NCBI GenBank assembly: GCA_903921325.1 | Contig: CAIXPL010000019.1 | Location: forward strand, 124,001-188,000 | Direction: 5' to 3' | DNA: 64,000 bases | DNA from: an uncultured Pseudomonadota bacterium | GTDB taxonomy: Bacteria; Pseudomonadota; Gammaproteobacteria; Burkholderiales; SG8-39 | Shown: piece by piece, positions 11,296 through 19,705 of the stretch | Layout of the letters: every line of letters begins with the position of its first letter | Position numbering within the stretch: position 1 is the stretch's first letter | Made by a program: the position numbers and the translations under genes | The notes under the pieces: model-generated | Databases searched by the model: none | The model's input: the letters and a program-made list of their open reading frames with translations, nothing else | What the model was told of the DNA's origin: nothing

Positions 11296-11945
11296 TTGCG
11301 CGCCGCTTGCTCCAGCGTCCGGTTCTTGTCACTGAGCATTTTCACCAACCCGTCGATGCCGTTCTGGCGCACTTCCTGCACAAACGTGTCGCGATAAGTG
11401 GTCACCAGGCTCACCCCGCCAATGATCACGTCATAGATTCTCCAGCCGGCATCGGACTTGCCCATTCTGTAGTCAATCGAGATGGGCTGCGTTCCGGGTT
11501 GCTTGATCTCGGAGCGCACCAGCACGTCGGTATCGGTTGGTTTGCTGCGCAGGGGTTTGAACTCAAGTACCTGATCGCGATAGGAAGAGAGCCCGGAGGA
11601 ATACGTTCTGACGAGCAAGGTGCGAAATTGTTCGACCAGTTGCTTCTTCTGCTCAGCGCTCGCCTTGCGCCAATCGACACCCACCGCGAGCGCAGTCATC
11701 CGGTTGAAGTCAAATTGCGGAAGGATTTTCGTCTCGATGAGGTCGTGCAGTTTTTGGGTGTTGCCAGCCTGCAGATCCTTGTCATTGCGCAGAAGCGTCA
11801 GGACCTCGCCCGATACCTTCTGCACGATCGCATCGGGGGCATCGACGGCTGACTGATCATCCGCGCGCGCCGCCGTCGACAAACAAAGACCTGCCAGGAG
11901 CGTCGCCGCCATCACGGTGCGCAAGCACTTGAATGCGTTCATCAC
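11292..11945 (-). CDS. mlaC: Periplasmic phospholipid-binding protein MlaC
   Basis: Soluble lipid shuttle between the outer-membrane MlaA complex and inner-membrane MlaFEDB. The 217 residues begin with a Sec signal (VMAATLLAGLCLSTAARADD, cleavage likely after ARA). A Ttg2D-like domain follows, including ILPQFDFNRMTALAVGVDWR, SSYRDQVLEF and DYRMGKSDAGWRIYDVIIGG, with GVSLVTTYRDTF late in the protein. Overlaps of 4 bp on both sides indicate tight coupling with mlaA and mlaB. Confidence 0.95.
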   Translation of the reverse strand: MMNAFKCLRTVMAATLLAGLCLSTAARADDQSAVDAPDAIVQKVSGEVLTLLRNDKDLQAGNTQKLHDLIETKILPQFDFNRMTALAVGVDWRKASAEQKKQLVEQFRTLLVRTYSSGLSSYRDQVLEFKPLRSKPTDTDVLVRSEIKQPGTQPISIDYRMGKSDAGWRIYDVIIGGVSLVTTYRDTFVQEVRQNGIDGLVKMLSDKNRTLEQAARK

Positions 11946-12694
11946 TTTTTTTCCACATCCGTTGAAGTCTGATCGTCAACCTCGTCCTCTGGTTCCAGCG
12001 GCGGCTGACCATCGTAGACCAGGTTGCGCCGGCGCTGCGTGTAGGCATCGCGCACAAAGCGATAACGATCGAGCGCCGCGTCATCGAGCAGATTGGTGGT
12101 CTGCAACAGGTTGGCTCGCACGTCGATCAGCGAGACTGTGCGTACCCCGTTGAGGGTGGCCACCCAGTGACCCGGGTAGGCCTCTTTGGCGGCTGGTGTC
12201 AGCGGATAAGTCTTGTAGGTAACGATCAAGGCCGGCCCGTCGCGGAAGTTGCTCGGCCCCCAGAATGGAATGACCACATACGGCCCGCTTGGCACGCCCC
12301 ACCAGCCAAGCGTCTGGCCAAAATCCTCGTTATGCTTTTCCAGCCGGGCCTCGCTCGCGACATCAATGAGGCCGCCCAGGCCGAAGGTGGAGTTGATGAC
12401 AAACCGCATGAAATCGGACGCTGCCTCGGGCACTTTGCCTTGCAGCACATTGTTCAGGCAGATCACCAGGTCATCAATATTGGCCAGCACATTGTGAATG
12501 CCGGTTCTGATCGGCGAGGGTACGACTGCGACATAGCCCTTGGCGACCGGTTTATAAAGATTTTCGTCAAAAAAATCGTTAAAGCGGAAGACCGCCCGGT
12601 TCATGGGTTCGAGCGGATCGCGCGAGTTACCACCGGTGCTTGCGCAGCCGGCAAGCAAGGCAACCAGCACGACGGCGAATATCCGGCGCGTCAT
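11942..12694 (-). CDS. mlaA: Outer-membrane lipoprotein MlaA (VacJ)
   Basis: Ring-shaped outer-membrane lipoprotein that removes phospholipid from the outer leaflet, passing it to MlaC. The lipobox LLAGC places the lipidated Cys at residue 17. Then come DPLEPMNRAVFRFND, YVAVVPSPIRTGIHNVLANI, the hydrophobic STFGLGGLIDVA and FGQTLGWWGVPSGPYVVIPF, all hallmark VacJ segments. At 250 residues it is full length. In enteric bacteria mlaA is unlinked; here it lies inside the mla operon, as in other betaproteobacteria. Confidence 0.96.
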   Translation of the reverse strand: MTRRIFAVVLVALLAGCASTGGNSRDPLEPMNRAVFRFNDFFDENLYKPVAKGYVAVVPSPIRTGIHNVLANIDDLVICLNNVLQGKVPEAASDFMRFVINSTFGLGGLIDVASEARLEKHNEDFGQTLGWWGVPSGPYVVIPFWGPSNFRDGPALIVTYKTYPLTPAAKEAYPGHWVATLNGVRTVSLIDVRANLLQTTNLLDDAALDRYRFVRDAYTQRRRNLVYDGQPPLEPEDEVDDQTSTDVEKK

Positions 12695-13218
12695 TTGCTG
12701 CTCGCCGCGCCCTTGGCATCGCCACCCTCGGCTGGCTTGCTCTCGGCTGGCTTGCCTTCGGCTGCTTTGTTATAGAGGAACTGACCGATCAGGGTCTCCA
12801 GCACGACCGCACTCTGTGTCAGATGCAGTACATCGCCTTCTTTCAGCATCACGGTGTCACCACCTGCCGACAACCCGATGTACTGCTCACCGAGCAGTCC
12901 GGCAGTCAGGATTTTCGCCGCAGTGTCCTTCGGAAACTGGTAGGCGGTAGCCACAGTGAACTGGACGACCGCTTCATAGGTTTCAGGATCAAAACTGATC
13001 GAGCTGACCCGGCCGACCATCACTCCGGCGCTGCGCACCGGTGCGCGCACTTTGAGACTGCCAACATTATCGAAGCGGGCCTGGACGGTGTAGGTCACGC
13101 CGGACGAAAAAGTCGATGCGTTGGCCGCCCGGAGCGCAAGAAATGCCAGCGCCAGAATGCCCAGCATCACGAAGATACCCACCCAGAGATCGAGCAGCCG
13201 ATTGCGATTCATCTTCAA
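12691..13218 (-). CDS. mlaD: MCE-domain lipid-binding subunit MlaD
   Basis: Periplasmic MCE ring anchored by one N-terminal membrane helix ([19 protein letters not shown]), part of MlaFEDB. The MCE domain runs from about residue 38 ([20 protein letters not shown]) to 120 ([16 protein letters not shown]). The hydrophobic pore motif region follows at [14 protein letters not shown]. The last 25 residues form a Lys/Pro/Ala/Glu tail with short repeats ([14 protein letters not shown]) that is not part of the domain. Neighbour overlaps are 4 bp. Confidence 0.95.
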   Translation of the reverse strand: MKMNRNRLLDLWVGIFVMLGILALAFLALRAANASTFSSGVTYTVQARFDNVGSLKVRAPVRSAGVMVGRVSSISFDPETYEAVVQFTVATAYQFPKDTAAKILTAGLLGEQYIGLSAGGDTVMLKEGDVLHLTQSAVVLETLIGQFLYNKAAEGKPAESKPAEGGDAKGAASSK

Positions 13219-14063
13219 ATCCCCCGGAACATCAAGGCCGTCATGACAACATCCAATGCGAGAATGACAAGTGCCGAAGTGACCACCGTGCGTGTGGTGG
13301 CGCCAGACACGCCTTCGGCGGTTGGCGCCGCATCGTACCCCTCAAATACGGCAATCAAGGTCACTGCAACACCAAAGACAAAGCTCTTGATGACGCCGTT
13401 CAGCAGATCATCGCGCAAGTCGACCGCTGATTGCATTTGCGACCAGAACGAGCCTGAGTCAAGGCCCACAATCAACACACCGACCACATAGCCGCCGAAT
13501 ATACCAACAGCCGAGAAAATGGCTGCCAGCAAAGGCATTGAAATCACGCCACCCCAGAACCGCGGGGCCACCACCCGGGCGATCGGCTCGACCGCCATCA
13601 TTTCCATTGCCGCGAGCTGCTCGGTGGCTTTCATGAGCCCGATTTCGGCGGTGATTGCCGAGCCGGCACGGCTGGCAAAGAGCAGCGCGGCGACCACCGG
13701 CCCCAGCTCGCGCAAGAGCGACAGTGCGACCAGCGTGCCAAGCGCATTGGCCGATCCATATCGCACCAGGGTGTCATACCCTTGCAGCCCCAGAACCATG
13801 CCGACAAACAGTCCGGACACGCTGATGATTACGAGGGACAGCACGCCGGCAAAGTAAATCTCACGCATGACCAGGCCGAATCGGGCAAAACTGGGACCCG
13901 AAAATCGAACGACCGCAACGGCAAAGCGCCCGATATAGCCCAATCGGATGAGCACTCGCAGCACCCAGCCCCCCAGATGCTCAAGCGCCGCGCGCAGCGT
14001 GCCGAGGACCCCGGGGCGGTCAGCTTTTGGTTCGATTGCGGTTTGTGGTTCAGTTGCCATCAA
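13215..14063 (-). CDS. mlaE: Lipid transporter permease MlaE
   Basis: Inner-membrane permease subunit of MlaFEDB, 282 residues with about five hydrophobic helices. The conserved MlaE stretch [20 protein letters not shown], then [20 protein letters not shown], is diagnostic, followed by [19 protein letters not shown]. The first roughly 30 residues are a polar extension before the conserved domain. It overlaps mlaF and mlaD by 4 bp each. Confidence 0.96.
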   Translation of the reverse strand: MMATEPQTAIEPKADRPGVLGTLRAALEHLGGWVLRVLIRLGYIGRFAVAVVRFSGPSFARFGLVMREIYFAGVLSLVIISVSGLFVGMVLGLQGYDTLVRYGSANALGTLVALSLLRELGPVVAALLFASRAGSAITAEIGLMKATEQLAAMEMMAVEPIARVVAPRFWGGVISMPLLAAIFSAVGIFGGYVVGVLIVGLDSGSFWSQMQSAVDLRDDLLNGVIKSFVFGVAVTLIAVFEGYDAAPTAEGVSGATTRTVVTSALVILALDVVMTALMFRGI

Positions 14064-14869
14064 CGGTCCGCCGCGAGTAAATCAGACCGATAGTCGTTGG
14101 CCGGCTGGTGGAAGGGAACCACGCCTTCGACTTCACCACGCACAAATTGCCGCACGAATGGCTCCTCGGAGGCGCGCACCTCGTCCGGGGTGCCTTGAGC
14201 CACCACCCGTCCCGCGGCAATGAAATAGAGGTAGTCCACGATATTCAGGGATTCCTGCACGTCATGGGTGACGATGATCGAACTGGCCCCGAGCGCGTCA
14301 TTGAGCTCACGGACCAGCGTTCCGATGGTGGCAAGCGAAATCGGGTCCAGACCCGTAAAGGGTTCATCGAACAGCATGAGCTGCGGGTCGAGCGCAATGC
14401 CACGCGCCAGCGCAACCCGCCGTGACATACCCCCGGAGAGCTGATGGGGCATCAACTGGCTGGCACCGCGCAGGCCGACCGCCTGCAATTTCATCAGCAC
14501 CAGATCGCGAATCATCCGCTCGCCCAGATTGGTGCGTTCGCGCAGCGGAAAGGCGACGTTGTCAAAAACGGTGAGATCGGTAAACAGCGCTCCGAACTGA
14601 AACAACATGCCCAGTCGTTCCCGCATCCGATACAGCTCGGCCTGATCCATCGCGGCAACATCGTCGCCGAACACCCGTACCTCTCCGGCCGTGGCGCGCA
14701 CCACCCCGCCGATCAGCCGCAGGACCGTGGTCTTGCCGCATCCTGAGCCGCCCATCAGCGCAACAATCTGGCCGGCCCGCACCGACATGTTGATCTGAGC
14801 AAGCACTGGCCGATCGCGTTCATAGCCGAAGGCAAGATCAGTCAGTTGAACAACGGTCTGTCCGGTCAC
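14060..14869 (-). CDS. mlaF: Lipid transporter ATPase MlaF
   Basis: ATPase of the MlaFEDB complex that maintains outer-membrane lipid asymmetry. The 269 residues contain Walker [20 protein letters not shown], signature [16 protein letters not shown], Walker [14 protein letters not shown] and the switch [13 protein letters not shown]. It is the first gene of the mla operon, so the promoter should lie in 14870-15141. No convincing -35/-10 pair was recognised there. Confidence 0.95.
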   Translation of the reverse strand: MTGQTVVQLTDLAFGYERDRPVLAQINMSVRAGQIVALMGGSGCGKTTVLRLIGGVVRATAGEVRVFGDDVAAMDQAELYRMRERLGMLFQFGALFTDLTVFDNVAFPLRERTNLGERMIRDLVLMKLQAVGLRGASQLMPHQLSGGMSRRVALARGIALDPQLMLFDEPFTGLDPISLATIGTLVRELNDALGASSIIVTHDVQESLNIVDYLYFIAAGRVVAQGTPDEVRASEEPFVRQFVRGEVEGVVPFHQPANDYRSDLLAADR

Positions 14870-15036
14870 GGGGCGCGAGATGAGAGGTAATTAAAGGGCC
14901 GCAGGCGGGGGGGCAGGTGTCCAGGGCACGGAAACGGTTTGCCGCACAGGACGCTCGGAGTGGGGCGGCGTCGAGTTTAATTGATATCCGGCACTACAGC
15001 CACCAATGCCGGCTCGTCCAACATCGAATAACCTGC

Positions 15037-15060
15037 ATCGGGTATCGGGTATCGGGTATC
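15037..15060. repeat. Heptamer tandem repeat ATCGGGT x3.4
   Basis: Three perfect head-to-tail copies of ATCGGGT plus ATC lie in the 272-bp gap between the mlaF start and the 3' end of the kinase-like gene. A degenerate extension, GATATCGGGTGTC, lies about 15 bp further on. The period of seven makes it non-coding in character and prone to slippage. Confidence 0.7.
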
Positions 15061-15141
15061 AGATAGTGCGCCCGGGATATCGGGTGTCGAGTGCCAGCGG
15101 CTGGGCGCGCGTGACACTGGCCGCACCACCCAGCCTGGGGT

Positions 15142-16260
15142 TCAAGAATCGCCCACCACCTCTGCGGGTTGGATCAGCGGTGCCCCGGTGAGTGCGAACA
15201 TCACGGCGCCGGGTTGATTGACGGCCAAAGTCAGATCAAATCCGTCCCGTGCCGCCAATCGATGCAATTGAAAAAGACCCATTCCGTGACCGCGCTCCGA
15301 TTGCACCGGTCCGCGGAACAGATCCTGCACCAGATTCGGTTCAATGCTGCAGCCATCGTCGCTCACCTGCAGCCGCATCTGCGGTCCGATCACAAGGGCA
15401 ACTTCGATTTTTAATTCGCCTTGCCGTTTACGCTTCTGCAGAGCATTGTTGATCAGGTTGTCAGCCGCCTCGTCGAACAGATCGCGCGGGATGAGCTCCT
15501 TGCCTGAACCCTGTGGCAACGGCGCGAACATGATCCGCGAATTCGTATGACTGTGCTGCAAATTGCTCCACCACTGCTCTGGCGATACCCAATCAATAAT
15601 CCTCTGGGCTCCACTGGCACCCGCCAGCCGGTGTGGTCCGGTAATTTCCGACAATCGCTGCGGGCCGGTTAAGCGGGCCAATCGATTGGGCCCGGTCATG
15701 CCTGCCCGCCGTTGCGGTCCGGTGATGCCTGCCAACTGGTGTGGTCCGGTGATGCCTGCCAACTGGTGTGGTCCGGTAATTTCTGACAATCGCTGCGGGC
15801 CGGTTATGCGGCCCAATCGATTGGGCCCGGTCACCAGCGGCTGCACGGCCTGCTGCGCATGAGGCAGCTCACCCTGGTCCGGTTCAGGGTCAAACGCAAT
15901 CATCTGCGCATCGAGCGCGGCCAGTTTGATGTCCAGGTACTCTGCCACCTTGCCCGCCAGCACGTGAAACTGCCAGGCCTCCTGCGGAGTGGGCTTGCGT
16001 GCTGAAAACCCAATGAGTGCGCAAAAGCCGGAACGAAACTCGAGGGAATGATGAGCAAATTCACCAAATTCGCCATGCAACTCACCGACTTCCCAGCAAC
16101 CGCCGGCGACCCAGGGGATAGTGATCAGCTGCTCGCCGACCCGCTCAATGAATTCAATCGGGTCGGTGGCGAATTGCGCCTGCTGCGCCAGAGTGTCGAG
16201 CCAGCCCACCGTTGGATCGCCGCCCTCGGCGGCCGGTGATGGTCCCGCGATTGTGTCCAT
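15142..16260 (-). CDS. Histidine-kinase-like GHKL ATPase with nonapeptide repeat linker
   Basis: Protein of 372 residues from the ATG at 16260. The frame stays open upstream, but that part is over the divergent kdsD promoter region. Residues about 15-140 form an unrecognised, possibly sensory domain (PIEFIERVGEQLITIPWVAG, EAWQFHVLAGKVAEYLDIKL). Residues 144-215 are eight tandem nine-residue repeats of the form TGPxRLxxI. The C-terminal 120 residues are a HATPase_c domain: N box DEAADNLINNALQKR, G1 box VSDDGCSIEP, G2 box RGHGMGLFQLHRLA. No clear dimerisation/H-box with a phosphoacceptor His is seen, and no adjacent response regulator. No transmembrane segment is seen, so it is probably cytosolic. 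Confidence 0.75.
   Translation of the reverse strand: MDTIAGPSPAAEGGDPTVGWLDTLAQQAQFATDPIEFIERVGEQLITIPWVAGGCWEVGELHGEFGEFAHHSLEFRSGFCALIGFSARKPTPQEAWQFHVLAGKVAEYLDIKLAALDAQMIAFDPEPDQGELPHAQQAVQPLVTGPNRLGRITGPQRLSEITGPHQLAGITGPHQLAGITGPQRRAGMTGPNRLARLTGPQRLSEITGPHRLAGASGAQRIIDWVSPEQWWSNLQHSHTNSRIMFAPLPQGSGKELIPRDLFDEAADNLINNALQKRKRQGELKIEVALVIGPQMRLQVSDDGCSIEPNLVQDLFRGPVQSERGHGMGLFQLHRLAARDGFDLTLAVNQPGAVMFALTGAPLIQPAEVVGDS
15616..15831 (-). repeat. 27-bp in-frame tandem repeat, eight units
   Basis: Each 27-bp unit encodes nine residues: TGPNRLGRI, TGPQRLSEI, TGPHQLAGI (twice, nearly identical at DNA level), TGPQRRAGM, TGPNRLARL, TGPQRLSEI, TGPHRLAGA. A degenerate ninth (SGAQRI) follows. The Thr-Gly-Pro start and Leu at position six are nearly invariant while other positions vary, which suggests both duplication and selection. 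It separates the putative sensor region from the ATPase domain. Confidence 0.92.
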
Positions 16261-16501
16261 TGCGTTTGCCTGCGAATCGATGTTGCCGTATGAAAAGTGG
16301 TCGATCAAAGGAACCCGGGAGAGCGCACTTTTAGCAGCCCGGTGCGCACAACGTGCGGCAATTCTCCTCAGTCGAGGGGCTGATCCGCTCCAAGCGCGGC
16401 ATTCCTTCTCACTTGGGAATTGCGCGTCACACGGCCCCCGGCTATCGGCTTCGCCTGCCGCCTGTCTGGTTGCACCGGAAGCGGGCGGATATACTGCGCC
16501 C

Positions 16502-17488
16502 ATGAGTATGAGTCCGCCATCTTCCGCACACGCAATCGAATGCGCGCGAGAAGTTTTCAAAATCGAATCCGAAGCGGTTGCGGCACTGGCCGCGCGCCTG
16601 GATGGGGCCTTTCGTGCAGCAGTTGAACTGATTCTGGAATGCCGCGGCCGGGTAGTCGTGAGCGGAATCGGAAAGTCGGGTCATGTGGCCGGCAAGATTG
16701 CTGCCACCCTTGCAAGCACCGGCACCGCGGCTTTTTTCGTGCATCCGGCCGAGGCACGCCATGGCGATCTGGGCATGATACGCAGCGAGGACATCATGAT
16801 CGCGGTGTCTTATTCCGGCGAATCCGATGAACTTGCCATCATCGTGCCGCCCGCAAAACGCCAGGGCACCCGCCTGATTGCGATCTGCGGCAATCGCAAT
16901 TCCACGCTAGGGCGCCATGCCGACATCTACCTCGATGCCCAGGTTGAGCGTGAAGCCTGTCCGATGAATCTGGCACCCACTGCGAGCACGACAGCGGCGC
17001 TTGCGATGGGTGACGCGCTGGCAGTGTCCCTGTTAGAGGCACGTGGCTTCAATCGCGATGATTTCGCCCGCTCACATCCGGGCGGCGCGCTTGGCCGGCA
17101 ACTTCTCACCCTGGTCGCCGATGTCATGCGCAGTGGCCCTGCGGTGCCACGGGTGGGCCGCTCCGCGCTGATCTCCGACGCGTTGCTGGAAATGACTCGC
17201 AGTGCAATGGGCATGACTGCCGTGCTCGATGATGAGCAGCGTGTGGTGGGAATTTTCACCGACGGCGACCTGCGCCGGGCAATTGAGCGTCGGGTCGATA
17301 TACACACCGCACCGATATCGAGCGTAATGGGCACGCAACCGCGCACCATACAAGCGCATGAGCTGGCAACCGCGGCCGCACATTTGATGGAGCAGCACCG
17401 CATCAGCCAGTTGCTGGTGGTCGACCCGGCCGGCAAGCTCGAAGGCGCGCTCAATCACCATGACCTTATGCTTGCCCGAGTGATCTGA
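16502..17488 (+). CDS. kdsD: Arabinose-5-phosphate isomerase KdsD
   Basis: Makes D-arabinose 5-phosphate from ribulose 5-phosphate for Kdo in lipopolysaccharide. The 328 residues comprise a SIS domain (GRVVVSGIGKSGHVAGKIAA, SYSGESDELAIIVP) and two C-terminal CBS domains (VMRSGPAVPRV, GIFTDGDLRRAI, LMEQHRISQLLVVD). FARSHPGGALGRQLL links the parts. ATG at 16502 is preferred; a second ATG lies two codons on. In related genomes kdsC follows, but here lptC follows after 23 bp. Confidence 0.95.
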   Translation: MSMSPPSSAHAIECAREVFKIESEAVAALAARLDGAFRAAVELILECRGRVVVSGIGKSGHVAGKIAATLASTGTAAFFVHPAEARHGDLGMIRSEDIMIAVSYSGESDELAIIVPPAKRQGTRLIAICGNRNSTLGRHADIYLDAQVEREACPMNLAPTASTTAALAMGDALAVSLLEARGFNRDDFARSHPGGALGRQLLTLVADVMRSGPAVPRVGRSALISDALLEMTRSAMGMTAVLDDEQRVVGIFTDGDLRRAIERRVDIHTAPISSVMGTQPRTIQAHELATAAAHLMEQHRISQLLVVDPAGKLEGALNHHDLMLARVI

Positions 17489-17511
17489 ATGTCTTCGCCC
17501 GTGCCGCCCGC

Positions 17512-18105
17512 ATGAAAAATCGCCTCGCCCGCCTGTTCCCGGTGCTGCTGATGTTCGCCTTGGCGGCGGGCACGCTGTGGCTGTCGGGAATCGTGCAACC
17601 TGCCAAAGTCGATACGCAGCCCGTTGCGCGGCATATTCCGGAGCACATGGCTGAGAATTTCACCTTGACTCAGTTCAACAAGGAAGGCGTGGCTGATACG
17701 GTGCTGACCGCCGAGCGCGCAATTTACTATCTGGATGACCAGACCACCGTCATGAAGAAGCCGCATTTGCGCCAGCAGCGCGGTGCTGCCCCCGCGGTTC
17801 AGGCAGAGGCCCTGTCAGGTTGGGTCGACCGCGAAGGCGAACTGGTTGAACTCAAGGACGATGTGCACGTCGTGCGCGAAGATGCACCCGGACAGCCCAT
17901 GGTTCAGCTCGACACCAGTTACCTTAAAGTGCATGTCAGCGAGGAATTTGGCGAGACCCCTGAGCATGTGACCATTACGCGCGACGGCTCCCGGTTGGAA
18001 GGCGTCGGAATGACGATTGACAACAAGAGCCACCATTTCGAGTTGCTCTCGCGGGTGACCGGCACCTACCTGAACAAACCTCGCTCCTTGCGCCCGCGAT
18101 CATGA
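17512..18105 (+). CDS. lptC: LPS export membrane-anchored protein LptC
   Basis: Bitopic component of the Lpt bridge, passing LPS from LptB2FG to LptA. The 197 residues start with one membrane helix (LFPVLLMFALAAGTLWLSGI) followed by a periplasmic beta-jellyroll with ENFTLTQFNKEG, TAERAIYYLDDQTTVMKKPH and the SYLKVHVSEEFGETPEHVTI region typical of betaproteobacterial LptC. It overlaps lptA by 4 bp. Confidence 0.92.
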   Translation: MKNRLARLFPVLLMFALAAGTLWLSGIVQPAKVDTQPVARHIPEHMAENFTLTQFNKEGVADTVLTAERAIYYLDDQTTVMKKPHLRQQRGAAPAVQAEALSGWVDREGELVELKDDVHVVREDAPGQPMVQLDTSYLKVHVSEEFGETPEHVTITRDGSRLEGVGMTIDNKSHHFELLSRVTGTYLNKPRSLRPRS

Positions 18106-18800
18106 TGCCATCGGTATACAACTGCCAATTTCACTCCGCGACCGCCCGCACGCGGGCATTTATCGCACTCTTGATTGTGGTCGCGCTGATGGGCGCGTCA
18201 CCGCGTGCACTGGCTGAGCGGGCCGACCGGCAAAAACCCATCAATGTCGAATCGGATCGCATGAGCGGGGATGATCTGAAGCAAACAGCCGTTTTCACCG
18301 GCCGGGTGGTCGTGACCCAGGGCACATTTCTGCTGTGTGCGGACAAGGTGACCCTGCGTCAGGACAAAGAGGGCAATCAAAGCGCCACGGCAGTCGGGGC
18401 GCCGACAACATTTCGCGAAAAGCGCGATGGCGTGGACGAATGGATTGAAGGCCAGGCCCTGCGCATCGAATATGACAATCACAGCGAAACGCTTGAGCTG
18501 TTCGACAAGGCGCTGGTCAATCGCAACAAAGACCAGGTGCGTGGCAATTACATTTTTTATGATTCGAAGACTGAAATTGTGCGCGTTCAGGACAAGCAAG
18601 GTTCGCGCGACACCCCGGGCACTCGCGAAGGTCGAGTAAGTGCGGTCTTCCAGCCCAAGCCCAAAGCGAACGCGGGCGGCGACACGCAGCCCGCCGGGCC
18701 GCTCACCACAGGCCCCGGACTCAAGATGCAGGACGATATCGCGGCGCGCGGCAATCCGGCACCGGCTGCGGCGCCCATTCGACCCGCAACCTGCCACTAA
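18102..18800 (+). CDS. lptA: Periplasmic LPS transport protein LptA
   Basis: Beta-jellyroll oligomer bridging LptC to LptD across the periplasm. The 232 residues have an N-terminal signal (FIALLIVVALMGASPRALAE), then the OstA-type domain: PINVESDRMSGDDLKQTAVF, TGRVVVTQGTFLLCADKVTL, EWIEGQALRIEYDNHSETLE and ALVNRNKDQVRGNYIFYDS. The C-terminal 60 residues are Pro/Ala/Gly-rich and not part of the fold. Confidence 0.95.
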   Translation: MMPSVYNCQFHSATARTRAFIALLIVVALMGASPRALAERADRQKPINVESDRMSGDDLKQTAVFTGRVVVTQGTFLLCADKVTLRQDKEGNQSATAVGAPTTFREKRDGVDEWIEGQALRIEYDNHSETLELFDKALVNRNKDQVRGNYIFYDSKTEIVRVQDKQGSRDTPGTREGRVSAVFQPKPKANAGGDTQPAGPLTTGPGLKMQDDIAARGNPAPAAAPIRPATCH

Positions 18801-18821
18801 GCTCCTGCCCATCTTTCAATC

Positions 18822-19565
18822 ATGAGTCTGCTTACTGCATCCCGACTGCAAAAGCGCTATGGCAAGCGCCAGGTCGTCAAGGATGTCAGCATTGAAGTCG
18901 GTAGCGGCGAGGTGGTTGGTCTGTTGGGCCCCAACGGCGCGGGCAAGACCACCTGCTTTTATATGATCGTCGGACTGGTCGCTGCGGACGGTGGCGAGAT
19001 TGCCATCGACAAGACCAAGATCACGCACTTCCCGATCCACCGGCGTGCTCGCATCGGCCTGTCGTATCTGCCTCAGGAGGCTTCGGTATTTCGCAAGCTG
19101 ACGGTTGAGGAAAATATTCGTGCTGTCCTTGAATTGAATGAACGCTGGCCACGCGATCAGAAAACGCCGGTGCACCCCATTGAGGAAGAACTCAATCGAT
19201 TACTCGACGATTTGCACATCGCGCACCTGCGCAACGCGCCCGCCCTGTCCCTGTCCGGGGGCGAGCGACGCCGGGTCGAGATTGCACGCGCGCTGGCAAC
19301 CTTTCCCCACTTCATACTGCTCGATGAACCCTTTGCAGGCGTCGATCCGATTGCCGTGGTGGAAATCCAGCGCATCATCGGATTCCTCAAAGACCGCTCG
19401 ATTGGGGTGCTGATCACCGACCACAATGTGCGCGAAACCTTGGGTATCTGCGATCGCGCCTATATCATCAATGAAGGCAGCGTATTGCGCGGCGGCGATC
19501 CCGATGACATCGTCGCCGATGAGTCCGTTCGCCGCATTTATCTGGGCGAGAACTTCCGCCTCTAA
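18822..19565 (+). CDS. lptB: LPS export ATPase LptB
   Basis: Cytosolic ATPase powering LPS extraction with LptF/LptG, which are not in this window. The 247 residues carry Walker [21 protein letters not shown]-loop [18 protein letters not shown], signature [16 protein letters not shown], Walker [14 protein letters not shown] and switch [10 protein letters not shown]. The [12 protein letters not shown] segment distinguishes LptB from LivF-type ATPases. It lies 21 bp after lptA. Confidence 0.97.
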   Translation: MSLLTASRLQKRYGKRQVVKDVSIEVGSGEVVGLLGPNGAGKTTCFYMIVGLVAADGGEIAIDKTKITHFPIHRRARIGLSYLPQEASVFRKLTVEENIRAVLELNERWPRDQKTPVHPIEEELNRLLDDLHIAHLRNAPALSLSGGERRRVEIARALATFPHFILLDEPFAGVDPIAVVEIQRIIGFLKDRSIGVLITDHNVRETLGICDRAYIINEGSVLRGGDPDDIVADESVRRIYLGENFRL

Positions 19566-19705
19566 AGTCTCTGCAAATACGCAATTTCCATGACGCATGG
19601 CAAAATTCATAGCATTGGTCAGGGTGCCTGGCGCGAATGTCCGGCCCCACTGCCCCTTATGGGCATCCTGCTAATCGCCCCGCTTTACTTCACTCGCACC
19701 CCGTC

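Noticed and set aside
16470-16495. Sigma-70 promoter for kdsD (TTGCAC / TATACT)
   Set aside because: Spacer is 14 bp and the -10 lies six bases before the ATG; would require a leaderless mRNA. Not convincing.
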